A stretch of DNA of 64,000 bases from Vitreoscilla sp. (lineage in GTDB: Bacteria; Pseudomonadota; Gammaproteobacteria; Burkholderiales; Neisseriaceae), in NCBI GenBank assembly GCA_030150505.1, contig JASLFS010000029.1:15710-79709 (forward strand). Reading direction: 5' to 3'. This document shows, one piece after another, positions 44,198 to 54,076 of the stretch. Under the pieces are notes generated by a model, which saw only the letters and a program-made list of their open reading frames with translations, was not told the origin of the DNA and did not search any database. Numbering within the stretch: the first letter of the stretch is position 1; every line of letters starts with the position of its first letter. Both the position numbers and the translations under genes were made by a program.

Positions 44198-46084
44198 TTA
44201 ATGAGCGGATTCTTCATCTGCTTCACTGTGAATAAATTTAATAAAATTCAAAGACACGCTTTGATCCAATAAATTAATATGCGATGCTTTTAACCAAACA
44301 CGAGAACGAGGCAAACACACTGGGATGCCCACTGCTTTGGCAACCATTGGCAAACCTTCTAATCTCACCAATTCTTCTTTCAATACCAATGCTTTCAATT
44401 CAGTGATATTTTCTTGCTGCAAATACACCAAACTCCAATACAATTCCATCTGACGCTGAAAATCAGCATAAGCTGAATAAGCTGATTCAAATTGACGCAA
44501 TAATGCGAATAAATCACTATTATTATTTTCAAAACGTTCGGCATAATTATCGGGGTCAATTAAACTTAATAATTGACGCTGATTAATATAATCTGTCGCT
44601 CGACGAAGTGGAGAAGTACACCAAGCATAATGAGAAACACCCATGCCAATATGACCTTCAGATTGGGTACTAAAGCGTACCTTACCTGCAGGCTGAACAC
44701 GGAAAATAGCGCTGGTTTCAGTTTCATCTAGCCATTTTGCCCAATTGCTATTGGCTAAAATCATCAATTCAGAAACCACGGTATCAACAGGAGAACCCCG
44801 CTCACGAAGACCAATGCTAACATGCTCATTATCATCTAATTCAATACTATAATCGTATTGCGTAGGACGCGTATCATCAAAACGGTCACGCTTTTTCTGC
44901 TCATTAATGCCAAAATTTAATAACCAAATTAAATCACGTTGATGGGCAAAGGTTTCAGCTTCACCATCTGCCAATGCTGTGCCTTGTTGACGATTAAACA
45001 ATGGTTCAATATCTTGAATGCGCAAATTATAATCAATCATCACCCATTCAATTTTACTGTCGGCAATGGTCACATTTCCTTCAGGGTCAACATCTGCATA
45101 CAAGCTAATTGCAGGGCGATAATCCCCTTCATCTAAGCTATAAGCTTGAATCCAGTTTTCAGGCAGCATAGTCACTTTATGACCAGGATAATAAACCGTA
45201 CTTAAGCGCTCAAAAATTAGTTTTTCAATATCAGAATCTGCAGCAATCGCTAAACTAGGAGCCGCGATATGAATCCCTATTCGTTTACCACCATTTGGTA
45301 AATCAACCAAAGAAATGGCATCATCAACTTCTGTCGTACTTTCATCATCAATTGAAAAAGCTTTAACACTTGCCTTTGGATAATCAAATGGCACATTCGC
45401 AACAGGTATTTCTTCTGCCTGTAATCCTTTAGGGAAATTTTGCAATGTAAAACCTTGCAGCAAATACGCAGGAATAGATTCAATACCACCCACCAGCTGA
45501 GCCAACGCCAAGAAAGATTTTTTGCTGGTATCCGCAGCCTTGGCAAATGCTTTATAGGTTAAACTTTGCTTATCAGGTGCGTGTAAAATCTTAGGTAAAT
45601 CGTGAGCAACGCTTTCAGGCAGCCTGTTTTCTAATAATTCTGCTGTCCATGCTTCCACCTGAGCATCTTGCTGTTTTTTACGCTCAATAGCAGCCAAGGC
45701 TTGTTTCAAAGTTTCTTCAGGAGCCGCTTTAAACATGCCTTTATTTTTTTTATAAAAATACATAGGTGCGGCATACAAAGCAATCAATGTTGAAGCCAAT
45801 TCAATTTGACTAGGCTTATTACCAAAATATTCTTTGGCAATATCCTCCGCACTGATTTCCTCTTCACCCGAAACTTCCCACAACAAATCAATATCAATTT
45901 GACTACTTTCATGCTGTGCTTTTTCCAAAAACACAGCCATATCATCACCAAACTCTAAAAAGACATGATTGGCTTTTACTTTGGCACGCTTACCATGTTG
46001 TGTATCCACCTGATATGTGGCTTCATTTTTCTGCACAATAGCGGCCACTTTAAACTGACCAGATTCTTCGTAAAAAATATTCAT
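44198..46084 (-). CDS. RNase II/R-family (RNB) exoribonuclease
   Basis: 628 residues from ATG 46084 (frame open to 46192). The RNB core has FSIDDESTTEVDDAISL; compared with E. coli RNase II the catalytic acidic set is kept except that the position of Asp207 is Glu, a variant I associate with the cyanobacterial/organelle-like branch. Later motifs: GIHIAAPSLAI, YYPGHKVTMLPE and SPLRRATDYINQRQL. No S1 domain is obvious at the C-terminus. Expected 3'-5' RNA decay. Uptake sequences at 45158-45169 (one mismatch) and 45614-45625 (exact). Confidence 0.9.
   Translation of the reverse strand: MNIFYEESGQFKVAAIVQKNEATYQVDTQHGKRAKVKANHVFLEFGDDMAVFLEKAQHESSQIDIDLLWEVSGEEEISAEDIAKEYFGNKPSQIELASTLIALYAAPMYFYKKNKGMFKAAPEETLKQALAAIERKKQQDAQVEAWTAELLENRLPESVAHDLPKILHAPDKQSLTYKAFAKAADTSKKSFLALAQLVGGIESIPAYLLQGFTLQNFPKGLQAEEIPVANVPFDYPKASVKAFSIDDESTTEVDDAISLVDLPNGGKRIGIHIAAPSLAIAADSDIEKLIFERLSTVYYPGHKVTMLPENWIQAYSLDEGDYRPAISLYADVDPEGNVTIADSKIEWVMIDYNLRIQDIEPLFNRQQGTALADGEAETFAHQRDLIWLLNFGINEQKKRDRFDDTRPTQYDYSIELDDNEHVSIGLRERGSPVDTVVSELMILANSNWAKWLDETETSAIFRVQPAGKVRFSTQSEGHIGMGVSHYAWCTSPLRRATDYINQRQLLSLIDPDNYAERFENNNSDLFALLRQFESAYSAYADFQRQMELYWSLVYLQQENITELKALVLKEELVRLEGLPMVAKAVGIPVCLPRSRVWLKASHINLLDQSVSLNFIKFIHSEADEESAH
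45614..45625 (-). repeat. DNA uptake sequence, exact 12-mer
   Basis: TTCAGGCAGCCT, i.e. AGGCTGCCTGAA on the minus strand, inside the RNB ribonuclease gene. Confidence 0.85.
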
Positions 46085-46202
46085 AAGGATATAGACTTTT
46101 ATAGGGTAGATAAGCCATCTACCACAGAAATTACCAGCTATTAAAAGAAGGTCATTATAACGCATCTCTTTATTACCCCAATGTTTTTCCATTCAGAGCA
46201 AT

Positions 46203-46229
46203 AAAAAAGCGGTCGCCTAAGCAACCGCT
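46203..46229 (-). terminator. terminator after the TerC gene
   Basis: AGCGGT-C-GC, loop CTAA, GC-A-ACCGCT, with six A at the left that form the T tract on the minus strand. Confidence 0.82.
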
Positions 46230-46254
46230 ACGGTTTTATTTTAGATACCAACGC

Positions 46255-47238
46255 TTATTTTTTCATTTGTTCTCGCAAATCCCTGCTGACATACAAAGAT
46301 GTCACAATGGAAGCAGCCAACGCTCCAAAGACAACCGACAAGGATATTGAAATTGGAATATGCACCCATTTTAAAATCAGCATTTTTATACCAATAAACG
46401 TTAAAACAACTGCTAAGCCATATTTTAGGAAAACAAAACGATCGGCAGCATCTGCCAATAAAAAATACATCGCACGCAAACCTAAAATAGCAAAGATATT
46501 GGATGTTAAGATAATAAATGGATCAGTTGTGACTGCAAAAATAGCAGGTATACTATCAACAGCAAAAATCACATCACTTAACTCAATCATCACCAACACC
46601 AACAACATTGGCGTTGCCATTTTTTTACCATTTTCCCAAGTAAAGAATTTATCATTATCAAAATTCTGGCTAACTGGGATTAACTTACGCACAAAATGCA
46701 CCATCTTGCCATCGGCTAAATTTGGTTTTTCCTCCTTCTCTGGCTTTAACATATGAATACCGGTATAAACCAAAAAAGCACCAAATAAATATAGAATCCA
46801 CTCAAATTGCGCCACCAATGCAGCACCAATACCAATCATCACCGTGCGCAGCAAAATTGCCCCAAATACACCATACAACAAAACACGATGCTGATACTCT
46901 TGTGGCACTTTGAAAGCAGCAAAAATCATCAAGAAAACAAATATATTATCAACAGCCAATGATTTTTCTAAAACATAGCCAGTGAAATACTCCATGATTT
47001 TCACTTGCGCCACATCAGGCCCATAAAGCGGATTGCTTGCCAGCTCCCAATACAACCAACCAGCAAAAGTAATCGATACACCAATCCAAAGTAAAGACCA
47101 CAACAAAGCTTCTTTAATTGAAACTTTATGCGAACCCTGCTTTTTTAACGACAGCATATCAATGGCGATCATAATAATAACCGCAATAAAAAACACCCCA
47201 TAAAATAAAGGGCTACCAACAGAAGGATGAGGCGTCAC
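46255..47238 (-). CDS. TerC/Alx-family membrane protein
   Basis: 327 residues with about nine helices. Family motifs: GYVLEKSLAVDNIFVFLMIF and ELSDVIFAVDSIPAIFAVT, both with the acidic residues thought to bind metal. The Alx/TerC group exports Mn2+ in characterised cases. I see no yybP-ykoY (manganese) riboswitch in its roughly 105-base leader. Ends with a charged tail (RDLREQMKK). Confidence 0.9.
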   Translation of the reverse strand: MTPHPSVGSPLFYGVFFIAVIIMIAIDMLSLKKQGSHKVSIKEALLWSLLWIGVSITFAGWLYWELASNPLYGPDVAQVKIMEYFTGYVLEKSLAVDNIFVFLMIFAAFKVPQEYQHRVLLYGVFGAILLRTVMIGIGAALVAQFEWILYLFGAFLVYTGIHMLKPEKEEKPNLADGKMVHFVRKLIPVSQNFDNDKFFTWENGKKMATPMLLVLVMIELSDVIFAVDSIPAIFAVTTDPFIILTSNIFAILGLRAMYFLLADAADRFVFLKYGLAVVLTFIGIKMLILKWVHIPISISLSVVFGALAASIVTSLYVSRDLREQMKK

Positions 47239-47343
47239 GATACAACTTTCAAATAAATGTTAAACAATTTTCGTTAGCTATTGTAGCTAATCTAAAAAAA
47301 ATTCCAGCCTGTATTTATGTAAAGAAAAGTTAATCAGCGTTTG

Positions 47344-48138
47344 CTACGGCAGCCAAACCACCAGATGCCAATTGTCCTGATTCTGCACTTTCATGCTAAT
47401 TGGCATATACGATTTCACACCTTTACTTGGATGCAGAAACCAATAATCTTTGGCAGGTAATCCTAACTCAGCCTTACCAATACCACTTGGCCAATGATCA
47501 GCCAAAGTTTGGCTTTTAGCCAAACGCTCTTCCACTGTCAACCAAACTTTTTTATTATTAGATTGGCTCATCACCGACTGGTAAAAAGCATCAATCCACA
47601 ATGGTATATCTGCTTCCCAATTCAGCACAAATTGTCGGCTTTGCGGATCAAATAATAAATAATCCATTAAATTTTCATAATAAGCATGCTTACCAAGCCA
47701 ATGGCTAAATAACTGCTCAGCGCTTTTATTCCAACAAATTCGTTGCCAAAAAGCATTCACCACAAAAGCCGGATATTTCATCTGATCCACTACTTTTTGC
47801 AAATGTTCAGACACAACCTGTTTAGGTAAAACATGTTGTGGCTCTGGCTTCCAACCTGCTAGCTGCAATAAATTTTTTTGTTCCGTAGCATTAAATTGCA
47901 ATGTTGTTAACACTCGCTCTAAACCATCGTACTGCTTCAACTCCAAAACATCATTTTCTAAATCCCTTAACCATCGCGAGCTAACACCACTTAAAACTGC
48001 CACTTCGTCTTGGCGTAATCCATCTATTCGGCGCCCTTCCACCACAGGCAATCCAACATCTTTGGGCTTAAGCAACAACCGTCTTTCTTTTAAATAAAAA
48101 CCCAAACTATGGTTAAAGATACCGGCACTAGATGGCAT
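47344..48138 (-). CDS. XRE-type regulator with MmyB-like ligand domain
   Basis: 264 residues. The N-terminal helix-turn-helix has RRIDGLRQDEVAVLSGVSSRWLRDLE-like spacing (GLR-x-x-EVA-x-L-x-GVS), typical of the MmyB group; the rest is a PAS-like ligand domain (YPAFVVNAFWQRICWNKSAE; YENLMDYLLFDP; LPAKDYWFLHPSKG). Members bind fatty-acid-like ligands in some structures. The target may be a neighbouring gene: terC is downstream on the same strand, and the acyl-CoA dehydrogenase gene is upstream. Confidence 0.83.
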   Translation of the reverse strand: MPSSAGIFNHSLGFYLKERRLLLKPKDVGLPVVEGRRIDGLRQDEVAVLSGVSSRWLRDLENDVLELKQYDGLERVLTTLQFNATEQKNLLQLAGWKPEPQHVLPKQVVSEHLQKVVDQMKYPAFVVNAFWQRICWNKSAEQLFSHWLGKHAYYENLMDYLLFDPQSRQFVLNWEADIPLWIDAFYQSVMSQSNNKKVWLTVEERLAKSQTLADHWPSGIGKAELGLPAKDYWFLHPSKGVKSYMPISMKVQNQDNWHLVVWLP

Positions 48139-48303
48139 TTTGAATAACTATCCTTTTAAAAAATCAAAAACAATATCGATTAATAATATTTTTCTTACAT
48201 AAATACATTATCATTCACGCTCTAAAATTCCAAGATGTTTTATATAAAATATTCAATCATATATAACATTTATGTTCACATAGCTTCCTGATTAACTCAA
48301 ATA

Positions 48304-48331
48304 AAAAAAGCCGCCCAAAGGCGACTTTTTT
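48304..48331 (-). terminator. terminator after the acyl-CoA dehydrogenase gene
   Basis: AAAAGCCGCC, loop CAAA, GGCGACTTTT with one mismatch and A/T runs on both sides. Confidence 0.82.
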
Positions 48332-48348
48332 AAATAATTCAATCTAAA

Positions 48349-50136
48349 TTACAAAGCATAATCTTCAAATGGCACATTCAAAATACTATCAGCACCTTTT
48401 AACAATTGGCTTGAGTAAGTGTAGATATTTGGTAATACATAACCAAAATAAACTTCCACTTGACGCTTTTTAGCTTGGTAGAATTCAGCTGACAACATGG
48501 CATTATCAATATCTGACAATGCATTTTCACTTTCTAAGTAAGCACGAGCCATCTCAACAGCACCTACTGTTGTACTTAATTGCATCAAGTACGCCATGCT
48601 ACCAGCCGCAGCAGGATTAGGATTGTTATCAGCAAATGCCTTAACAACATAATCAACAGATTTTTCAGCTAATAGCAATGCCTCATCCAAACGAGAACCT
48701 AAATTAGCATTTAGATCTTGCAGTTTTGCTGCAATGCGTTGGCCTTCTTGTAAAAGTGCTTTAGCAACCATACCACCATTTGCTGCTGTTTTACGACCAA
48801 TGAAATCCAATGCCTGAATGCCATTCGTGCCTTCATAAATTTGCGTAATACGCACATCACGAACATGTTGTGCAGCACCAGTTTCTTCAACATAACCCAT
48901 GCCACCAAATACTTGCATTGCCATATTGGTTAAAGTCGTACCGTTTTCAGTACACCAGCCTTTAACAATTGGAATCAAGAATTCTAAAACGGCCAATGAC
49001 TCTTGTTTTGCTGTTGGATTTGGATGATTCGATGCACTGTCGAGCATACTAGCAGCCAACATATACACCGCACGCTGTGCAGCCAACGTAGCTTTTTGTA
49101 CCAACAACATACGGCGTACATCAGGATGGTGAATAATGGTTACAGGTTCTTTATTCGCACCACCTAAGTCACGACTTTGCACACGCTCATTCGCGTAAGC
49201 CAAAGCATGCTGATAAGCTCGCTCAGCCACTGCATGACCTTCAACACCAACGCCCAATCGAGCATGGTTCATCATCGTAAACATGTAGATTAAGCCTTTA
49301 CCTGCTTCACCTACCAAATAACCTTCTGCATTTTCAAACTGCATCACACAAGTTGGGCTCGCATGAATACCCATTTTGTGCTCAAGAGAAACTGCATGAA
49401 CAGTATTACGCTCGCCAATAGAACCATCAGCATTCACTAAATATTTTGGCACAATAAATAAAGAAATGCCTTTAACACCTTCAGGAGCATCCGGCAAACG
49501 AGCCAATACAAGGTGAACAACGTTATCAGTTAACTCGTGATCACCCCAAGTAATAAAAATCTTTTGGCCAGTAATCGCATAAGCATCGCCTTGTGGAATT
49601 GCTTTAGCTGATACTTGTGCCAAATCGGTACCTGCTCGAGGTTCCGTTAAGTTCATCGTTCCCGACCAAACACCTGTTGCCATGCTCGGTAGGAATTTTT
49701 GTTTTAAATCATCACTTGCGTGGTGGTTAATGGCTTCCATCGCACCCAAAGTTAACATTGGTAACAATGAGAATGCTAAGTTAGATGAACACCATAATTC
49801 TTCACACGCAACAGCAACAGTTGCAGGTAAACCTTGGCCATCATATTCAGCTGGTGCTCTCAAGCCCATCCAACCAGCATCACGAAATTCATTAAATGCA
49901 TTAACAATCTGAGGGTCACACTCTACTTTGCCATCTACTAAACGAGCTCCGTTTAAATCGCCTTGTCGATTAGTTGGCGCCAACACTTGCTCCGCAAATT
50001 TACCAGCTTCTTCCAAAATAGCTGTTACTGTTTCTTCATCTAAGCCTGCAGCATTTGGCAACGCCAAAAGTTCATCTAAACGACCGTGGACTTTTAAAGC
50101 AAAACGCAAGTCATTAATAGGTGCGCTGTAATTCAT
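48349..50136 (-). CDS. acyl-CoA dehydrogenase, long form (DmdC/AcdB-like)
   Basis: 595 residues, longer than classical 380-residue enzymes because of a C-terminal extension of the acetyl-CoA dehydrogenase C-like type. Seen: MNLTEPRAGTDLAQVSAKA and GQKIFITWGDHELTDN (flavin contacts), VFGGMGYVEETGAAQHVRD and ITQIYEGTNGIQALDFIGRK with the candidate catalytic Glu. Close to the group containing 3-methylmercaptopropionyl-CoA dehydrogenase; the true substrate is open. AAAGGAG precedes the ATG. Confidence 0.9.
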   Translation of the reverse strand: MNYSAPINDLRFALKVHGRLDELLALPNAAGLDEETVTAILEEAGKFAEQVLAPTNRQGDLNGARLVDGKVECDPQIVNAFNEFRDAGWMGLRAPAEYDGQGLPATVAVACEELWCSSNLAFSLLPMLTLGAMEAINHHASDDLKQKFLPSMATGVWSGTMNLTEPRAGTDLAQVSAKAIPQGDAYAITGQKIFITWGDHELTDNVVHLVLARLPDAPEGVKGISLFIVPKYLVNADGSIGERNTVHAVSLEHKMGIHASPTCVMQFENAEGYLVGEAGKGLIYMFTMMNHARLGVGVEGHAVAERAYQHALAYANERVQSRDLGGANKEPVTIIHHPDVRRMLLVQKATLAAQRAVYMLAASMLDSASNHPNPTAKQESLAVLEFLIPIVKGWCTENGTTLTNMAMQVFGGMGYVEETGAAQHVRDVRITQIYEGTNGIQALDFIGRKTAANGGMVAKALLQEGQRIAAKLQDLNANLGSRLDEALLLAEKSVDYVVKAFADNNPNPAAAGSMAYLMQLSTTVGAVEMARAYLESENALSDIDNAMLSAEFYQAKKRQVEVYFGYVLPNIYTYSSQLLKGADSILNVPFEDYAL

Positions 50137-50252
50137 CTGTGACTCCTTTGTATTATTTATTTAAATATATAACTACCAGAATATATTAATTAGCATATCA
50201 AATACTAGTTAGATTAACTACTCGAATAAATGATATTTCAATAAATATCAAT

Positions 50253-50297
50253 AAAAATAGAACCAAATCATATCAAATATAATTTGGTTCTATTTTT
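50253..50297 (-). terminator. terminator after oxyR
   Basis: AAAATAGAACCAAAT, 13-base loop, ATTTGGTTCTATTTT: a perfect 15-pair stem with T on the minus strand. Confidence 0.88.
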
Positions 50298-50299
50298 TG

Positions 50300-51229
50300 C
50301 TAAGATTCTACATTTAAAAACTGCACGCCCGTCAATTGAGAAGCTAAAATCGCCTGCCGGACAACATGCAATGCTTTTTGCCGAACAAAGTGCCGACGAA
50401 AAGCCAAAACAACTCGCCTACTTGGCGGTGTATCCCCTGCAAATGGGATGATACTAAATAATAAATGATCATTTTCAGTTAGCGCTGTCGCTGGCAACAC
50501 ACTAAGTCCCAGTCCACTGGCAACCATATGACGAATGGTATTGATTGAACTGCCTTGCAATGTATTGGTTAGCCCAGGAATGCGCTGTCGACTGGCCAAA
50601 TCATGGCAACTATCCAAAACCTGATCCCTCATGCAGTTACCCTCTGTTAACAACAATACTTGCTCTTTGGTTAAATCTTCTGGGGTTATTGCATCTAGCT
50701 CTTCAAAATGATGCCCTTTTGGGGTAATCACAAAAAAAGGCTCATCATAAAGTGGCAGTGTCACAATACCAGGTTCTTGAAAAGGTTCAGCGACGACAAT
50801 GGCATCCAAATCACCTTTCTTTAACATTTCTGTTAAAGAAGAAGTATAATTTTCTTCTAACATCAATGGCATATGAGGAGCAGAGTCTCGCAAAGATAAA
50901 ATCAACTTAGGTAGTAAATAGGGCGCAACCGTAAAGATTAAGCCCAAAGTAAAAGGCCCATCTAACTCATCTTGCTCTTGGTTGGCCAATTGTTTAATCA
51001 GCTCTGCTTCTTCAAGCACCCGCTCAGCCTGAGTAATAATACGTGTTCCCGCCTCAGTTGGGCGCACTTCAATGCTACTACGGTCAAACAACGATATACC
51101 CAGCTCTTCTTCCAACTTTTTAATCGCAATCGATAAAGTTGGCTGACTGACATAGCACCGCTGCGCCGCGCGACCAAAGTGCCGCTCTTGCGATACGGCA
51201 ACAATATATTTCAACTCAGTTAGTGTCAT
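50300..51229 (-). CDS. oxyR: hydrogen peroxide sensor OxyR
   Basis: 309-residue LysR-type regulator. Winged helix in RHFGRAAQRCYVSQPTLSIA; the redox pair is Cys199 and Cys208 in TEGNCMRDQVLDSCHDL, the same numbers as E. coli OxyR, so disulfide switching is expected. It follows minE by 8 bases on the same strand. In Neisseria gonorrhoeae min genes are also linked to oxyR, which supports both the assignment and the family placement. Confidence 0.95.
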   Translation of the reverse strand: MTLTELKYIVAVSQERHFGRAAQRCYVSQPTLSIAIKKLEEELGISLFDRSSIEVRPTEAGTRIITQAERVLEEAELIKQLANQEQDELDGPFTLGLIFTVAPYLLPKLILSLRDSAPHMPLMLEENYTSSLTEMLKKGDLDAIVVAEPFQEPGIVTLPLYDEPFFVITPKGHHFEELDAITPEDLTKEQVLLLTEGNCMRDQVLDSCHDLASRQRIPGLTNTLQGSSINTIRHMVASGLGLSVLPATALTENDHLLFSIIPFAGDTPPSRRVVLAFRRHFVRQKALHVVRQAILASQLTGVQFLNVES

Positions 51230-51237
51230 GTTTTACC

Positions 51238-51498
51238 TTAAGATGATTTACTTTCTGGCAATGTAATATTTAGCTCAAGCATATCCACACCATCACGTTG
51301 TTCGTGAGCAATGCGGATATCATTCAATGATACATTTACATACTTCGATAAAACTTCTAACAACTCGCGTTGTAAGGTAGGCAAATAATCAGGGGCACTT
51401 CCCACTGAGCGTTCATGAGCAATAATAATTTGCAAACGATCACGTGCTAACCCAGCTGTTTTCTTTTTCTTACCAAACAACAAATCGATGATAGACAT
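51238..51498 (-). CDS. minE: division site topological specificity factor MinE
   Basis: 86 residues: MSIIDLLFGKKKKTAGLARD (membrane-binding N-terminus), DRLQIIIAHER (MinD-binding strand/helix) and a C-terminal dimerisation part. ATG 51498 follows GGAGGG; the frame extends to 51510. Overlap with minD is avoided by this start (1-base gap). Confidence 0.97.
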   Translation of the reverse strand: MSIIDLLFGKKKKTAGLARDRLQIIIAHERSVGSAPDYLPTLQRELLEVLSKYVNVSLNDIRIAHEQRDGVDMLELNITLPESKSS

Positions 51499-51499
51499 A

Positions 51500-52315
51500 T
51501 TACCCTCCAAATAAACGTTTCAAGAAGCCTTTTCTCTCCGCTTGCACAAAACGCATTGGGCGACTTTCTCCCAATAAACGATCCACAACATCCTTATAAG
51601 CTTCTGAAACATCTGAATCATCCAACAAAATAGCTGGAGAACCGGCATTAGATGCTTGTAATACACTTTGTGATTCAGGGGTAACACCAATCAAAGGAAT
51701 GCGCAAAATATCACAAATGTCTTCTACTGATAACATATCGCCAGAATCAACTCGTTCTGGTGAGTAACGAGTAATCAACAAGTGTTCCTTAACAGATTCT
51801 TCACCTGTTTCTGCACGGCGACTTTTACTTGATATGATTCCTAAAATACGATCTGAATCTCGTACACTTGATACTTCTGGATTCGTCGTTACAATCGCTT
51901 CATCTGCAAAATACAGTGCCATCAATGCACCTTGTTCAATGCCTGCAGGAGAATCACATACGACAAAATCAAAACCCATCTCTTGGGTCAATTCTTCTAA
52001 AACTTTGCCAACACCTTCGCGATTTAATGCATCTTTATCACGCGTTTGTGATGCTGGTAAAATAAACAAATTATCACAATGTTTGTCTTTAATAAGAGCT
52101 TGATTTAAAGTTGCTTCGCCTTGAATGACATTTACAAAATCATAAACAACACGACGCTCACAGCCCATAATTAAATCAAGATTACGCAAACCAACATCAA
52201 AGTCGATTACCGCTGTTTTAAAGCCTTTTAAAGCCAAGCCTGTTGCAATACTAGCGCTAGTGGTGGTCTTTCCCACACCGCCTTTACCGGAAGTGACGAC
52301 AATAATTTTTGCCAC
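51500..52315 (-). CDS. minD: septum site-determining ATPase MinD
   Basis: 271 residues. Deviant Walker A SGKGGVGKTTTSA with the signature Lys, switch I VIDFDVGLRNLDLI, switch II VCDSPAGIEQGA, and a C-terminal amphipathic membrane-targeting helix ending KGFLKRLFGG. Recruits MinC and oscillates with MinE. Confidence 0.98.
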   Translation of the reverse strand: MAKIIVVTSGKGGVGKTTTSASIATGLALKGFKTAVIDFDVGLRNLDLIMGCERRVVYDFVNVIQGEATLNQALIKDKHCDNLFILPASQTRDKDALNREGVGKVLEELTQEMGFDFVVCDSPAGIEQGALMALYFADEAIVTTNPEVSSVRDSDRILGIISSKSRRAETGEESVKEHLLITRYSPERVDSGDMLSVEDICDILRIPLIGVTPESQSVLQASNAGSPAILLDDSDVSEAYKDVVDRLLGESRPMRFVQAERKGFLKRLFGG

Positions 52316-52354
52316 AATCGTAATCCTTATAAAAGATTCAAGATAAATAATTTT

Positions 52355-53104
52355 TTAAATATTTAGAGCACTAACAACCAGTTTACTTTCTTCTAAGTAT
52401 ACTTGGACTGGTTTACTCTGTAAGTCAGTTGGTAAATTTTGCTCAAATGTACGGTAAACACCAGCAACAGAAACCAATTCAGCTTCCATTGATTGAACAA
52501 AAATACGCGAACTTGTATCGCCATTTGCGCCCGCTAAAGCTCGACCGCGTAAGGGTGCATAAACATGAATATTACCATCAGCAATAATTTCAGCACCAAC
52601 ATTCACCATCGCCAAAACAATCAAATCTGCATTTTTAGCATACACTTGTTGTCCCGTACGAACAGGCTGTTTAATCACAACAGTTGGCTGAGTATTCGGA
52701 TTATATTCATCTTGCTGATTTGGCGATGACAAACTAAAACTGTCTGCGACTTTTGCCTTACGAACGTCTTCGCTTTCTTCTCGCTCTTTTAGTCCTTGTC
52801 CACCTGTAGATGGATTAAAACTTAACGCAAATTGCTTAGCAAGCTGAGCAGTATTTGCATCATTGTCTTTTAGCGTAACAATCCTGAGTCCATATTGTTG
52901 AAAAATTGCCAATATCGCTTTAAGATTCAGCGCACCTAGCTCTTTAATTTCGCTCACATCCAATACGAATGGGAGACTAATAAACTCCAGCAATTGTTCG
53001 CTACGCGACTCAAGAGCTTCCTTTAACAATAATGGATTCTCATTTTTTAGCACGATGGCTAAGGCATCAAGACGCGCGGATTTCACATCAAAAATTGATT
53101 TCAT
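52355..53104 (-). CDS. minC: septum site-determining protein MinC
   Basis: 249 residues: N-terminal FtsZ-inhibiting domain, a variable linker (about 110-145, Ser/Gln/Asn/Pro rich), and a C-terminal beta-helix (GQQVYAKNADLIVLAMVNVG; DGNIHVYAPLRGRALAG). First gene of min-oxyR; 39 bases to minD. Confidence 0.97.
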   Translation of the reverse strand: MKSIFDVKSARLDALAIVLKNENPLLLKEALESRSEQLLEFISLPFVLDVSEIKELGALNLKAILAIFQQYGLRIVTLKDNDANTAQLAKQFALSFNPSTGGQGLKEREESEDVRKAKVADSFSLSSPNQQDEYNPNTQPTVVIKQPVRTGQQVYAKNADLIVLAMVNVGAEIIADGNIHVYAPLRGRALAGANGDTSSRIFVQSMEAELVSVAGVYRTFEQNLPTDLQSKPVQVYLEESKLVVSALNI

Positions 53105-53187
53105 TGCAAATTATTCTGGTTATGCTTCAATGCTAGCAGTTTACCGTGTTAAGGTTATGGATTCAATCAACAATACAAAATCTTTTG

Positions 53188-54072
53188 ATGACAATAAAAT
53201 ATTTCCATGTAATTGGTGCTGGGCGGGTTGGTCAAAGCCTTAATATTCTATTAGAAGAAACACAATTATGGCGTTTGAGCCATGTATTTTCTCGCTCCAA
53301 CAGCAGCAGTGAAGCATTAATTGAACAATCATTGCAAGGTAAAATCTGTACAAAAATTACGCAACTTCCACCTGTAGATTTAATCCTAATTACAACGCCA
53401 GATGGCCAAATTTCAGAAATTGCTCAAAAACTCACCCAATTGACCTGGCTAAAAAACAAAAAACCACTCATTTTGCATTGTAGTGGCTCATTATCTCATC
53501 AGGTATTACATCCATTATTTGAATGCGAAGCAAAAACTGCTGCCATGCATCCTATTTTTGCCTTTGCTAATCCACATGTCGCTAGCCAAAACTTAGCAGG
53601 ACATTTTGCAGCCATTGATGCACCAAATGAACTTTGTCTACAGCAAGTAAAAACAATAGCCGACTTACTAGCACTAAAATCTTTCCCTATTTCAGCAGAG
53701 CAAAAAACACTTTATCATGCGGCTTTATCGGCTAGTGCCAATTTCTTAGTTGCGCTTGCGCACTTATCACAGAATTGGTTAAAACAAGCGGGGATGAATG
53801 ATGAGAATTCGGCCGCACTGGTTCACTCACTCATGCAACAAAATATTCAAAACTTGAAAACATTAACGCCACAACAAGCATTAACAGGACCCATTGCGCG
53901 AGGTGATATCTCGACCATTAGCAATCACTGGCAAGCATTACCTGACATGCTAAGCCAACAAAGTTATTTAGCTTTGGCTCAATTAACGCTAAAAACAGCT
54001 CATGAACAACTTGGCTCCCTTAAGACACAGGAAATACAAGCTTTACTTGATGGGTTTAAAATAGAAAAATAA
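53188..54072 (+). CDS. Rossmann-fold / DUF2520 protein
   Basis: 294 residues from ATG 53188 (frame open to 53146). An N-terminal NAD(P) motif HVIGAGRVGQSLN and ILITTPDGQISEIA are followed by a C-terminal helical DUF2520 domain (LYHAALSASANFLVALAHL; LTGPIARGDISTISNHW). The family is related to oxidoreductases of the ketopantoate/F420 type; no defined reaction. Divergent from minC. Confidence 0.85.
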   Translation: MTIKYFHVIGAGRVGQSLNILLEETQLWRLSHVFSRSNSSSEALIEQSLQGKICTKITQLPPVDLILITTPDGQISEIAQKLTQLTWLKNKKPLILHCSGSLSHQVLHPLFECEAKTAAMHPIFAFANPHVASQNLAGHFAAIDAPNELCLQQVKTIADLLALKSFPISAEQKTLYHAALSASANFLVALAHLSQNWLKQAGMNDENSAALVHSLMQQNIQNLKTLTPQQALTGPIARGDISTISNHWQALPDMLSQQSYLALAQLTLKTAHEQLGSLKTQEIQALLDGFKIEK

Positions 54073-54076
54073 AGAT

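Noticed and set aside
47239..47343. Manganese (yybP-ykoY) riboswitch before the TerC/Alx gene
   Set aside because: The conserved loop sequences of that aptamer are not visible in the leader.
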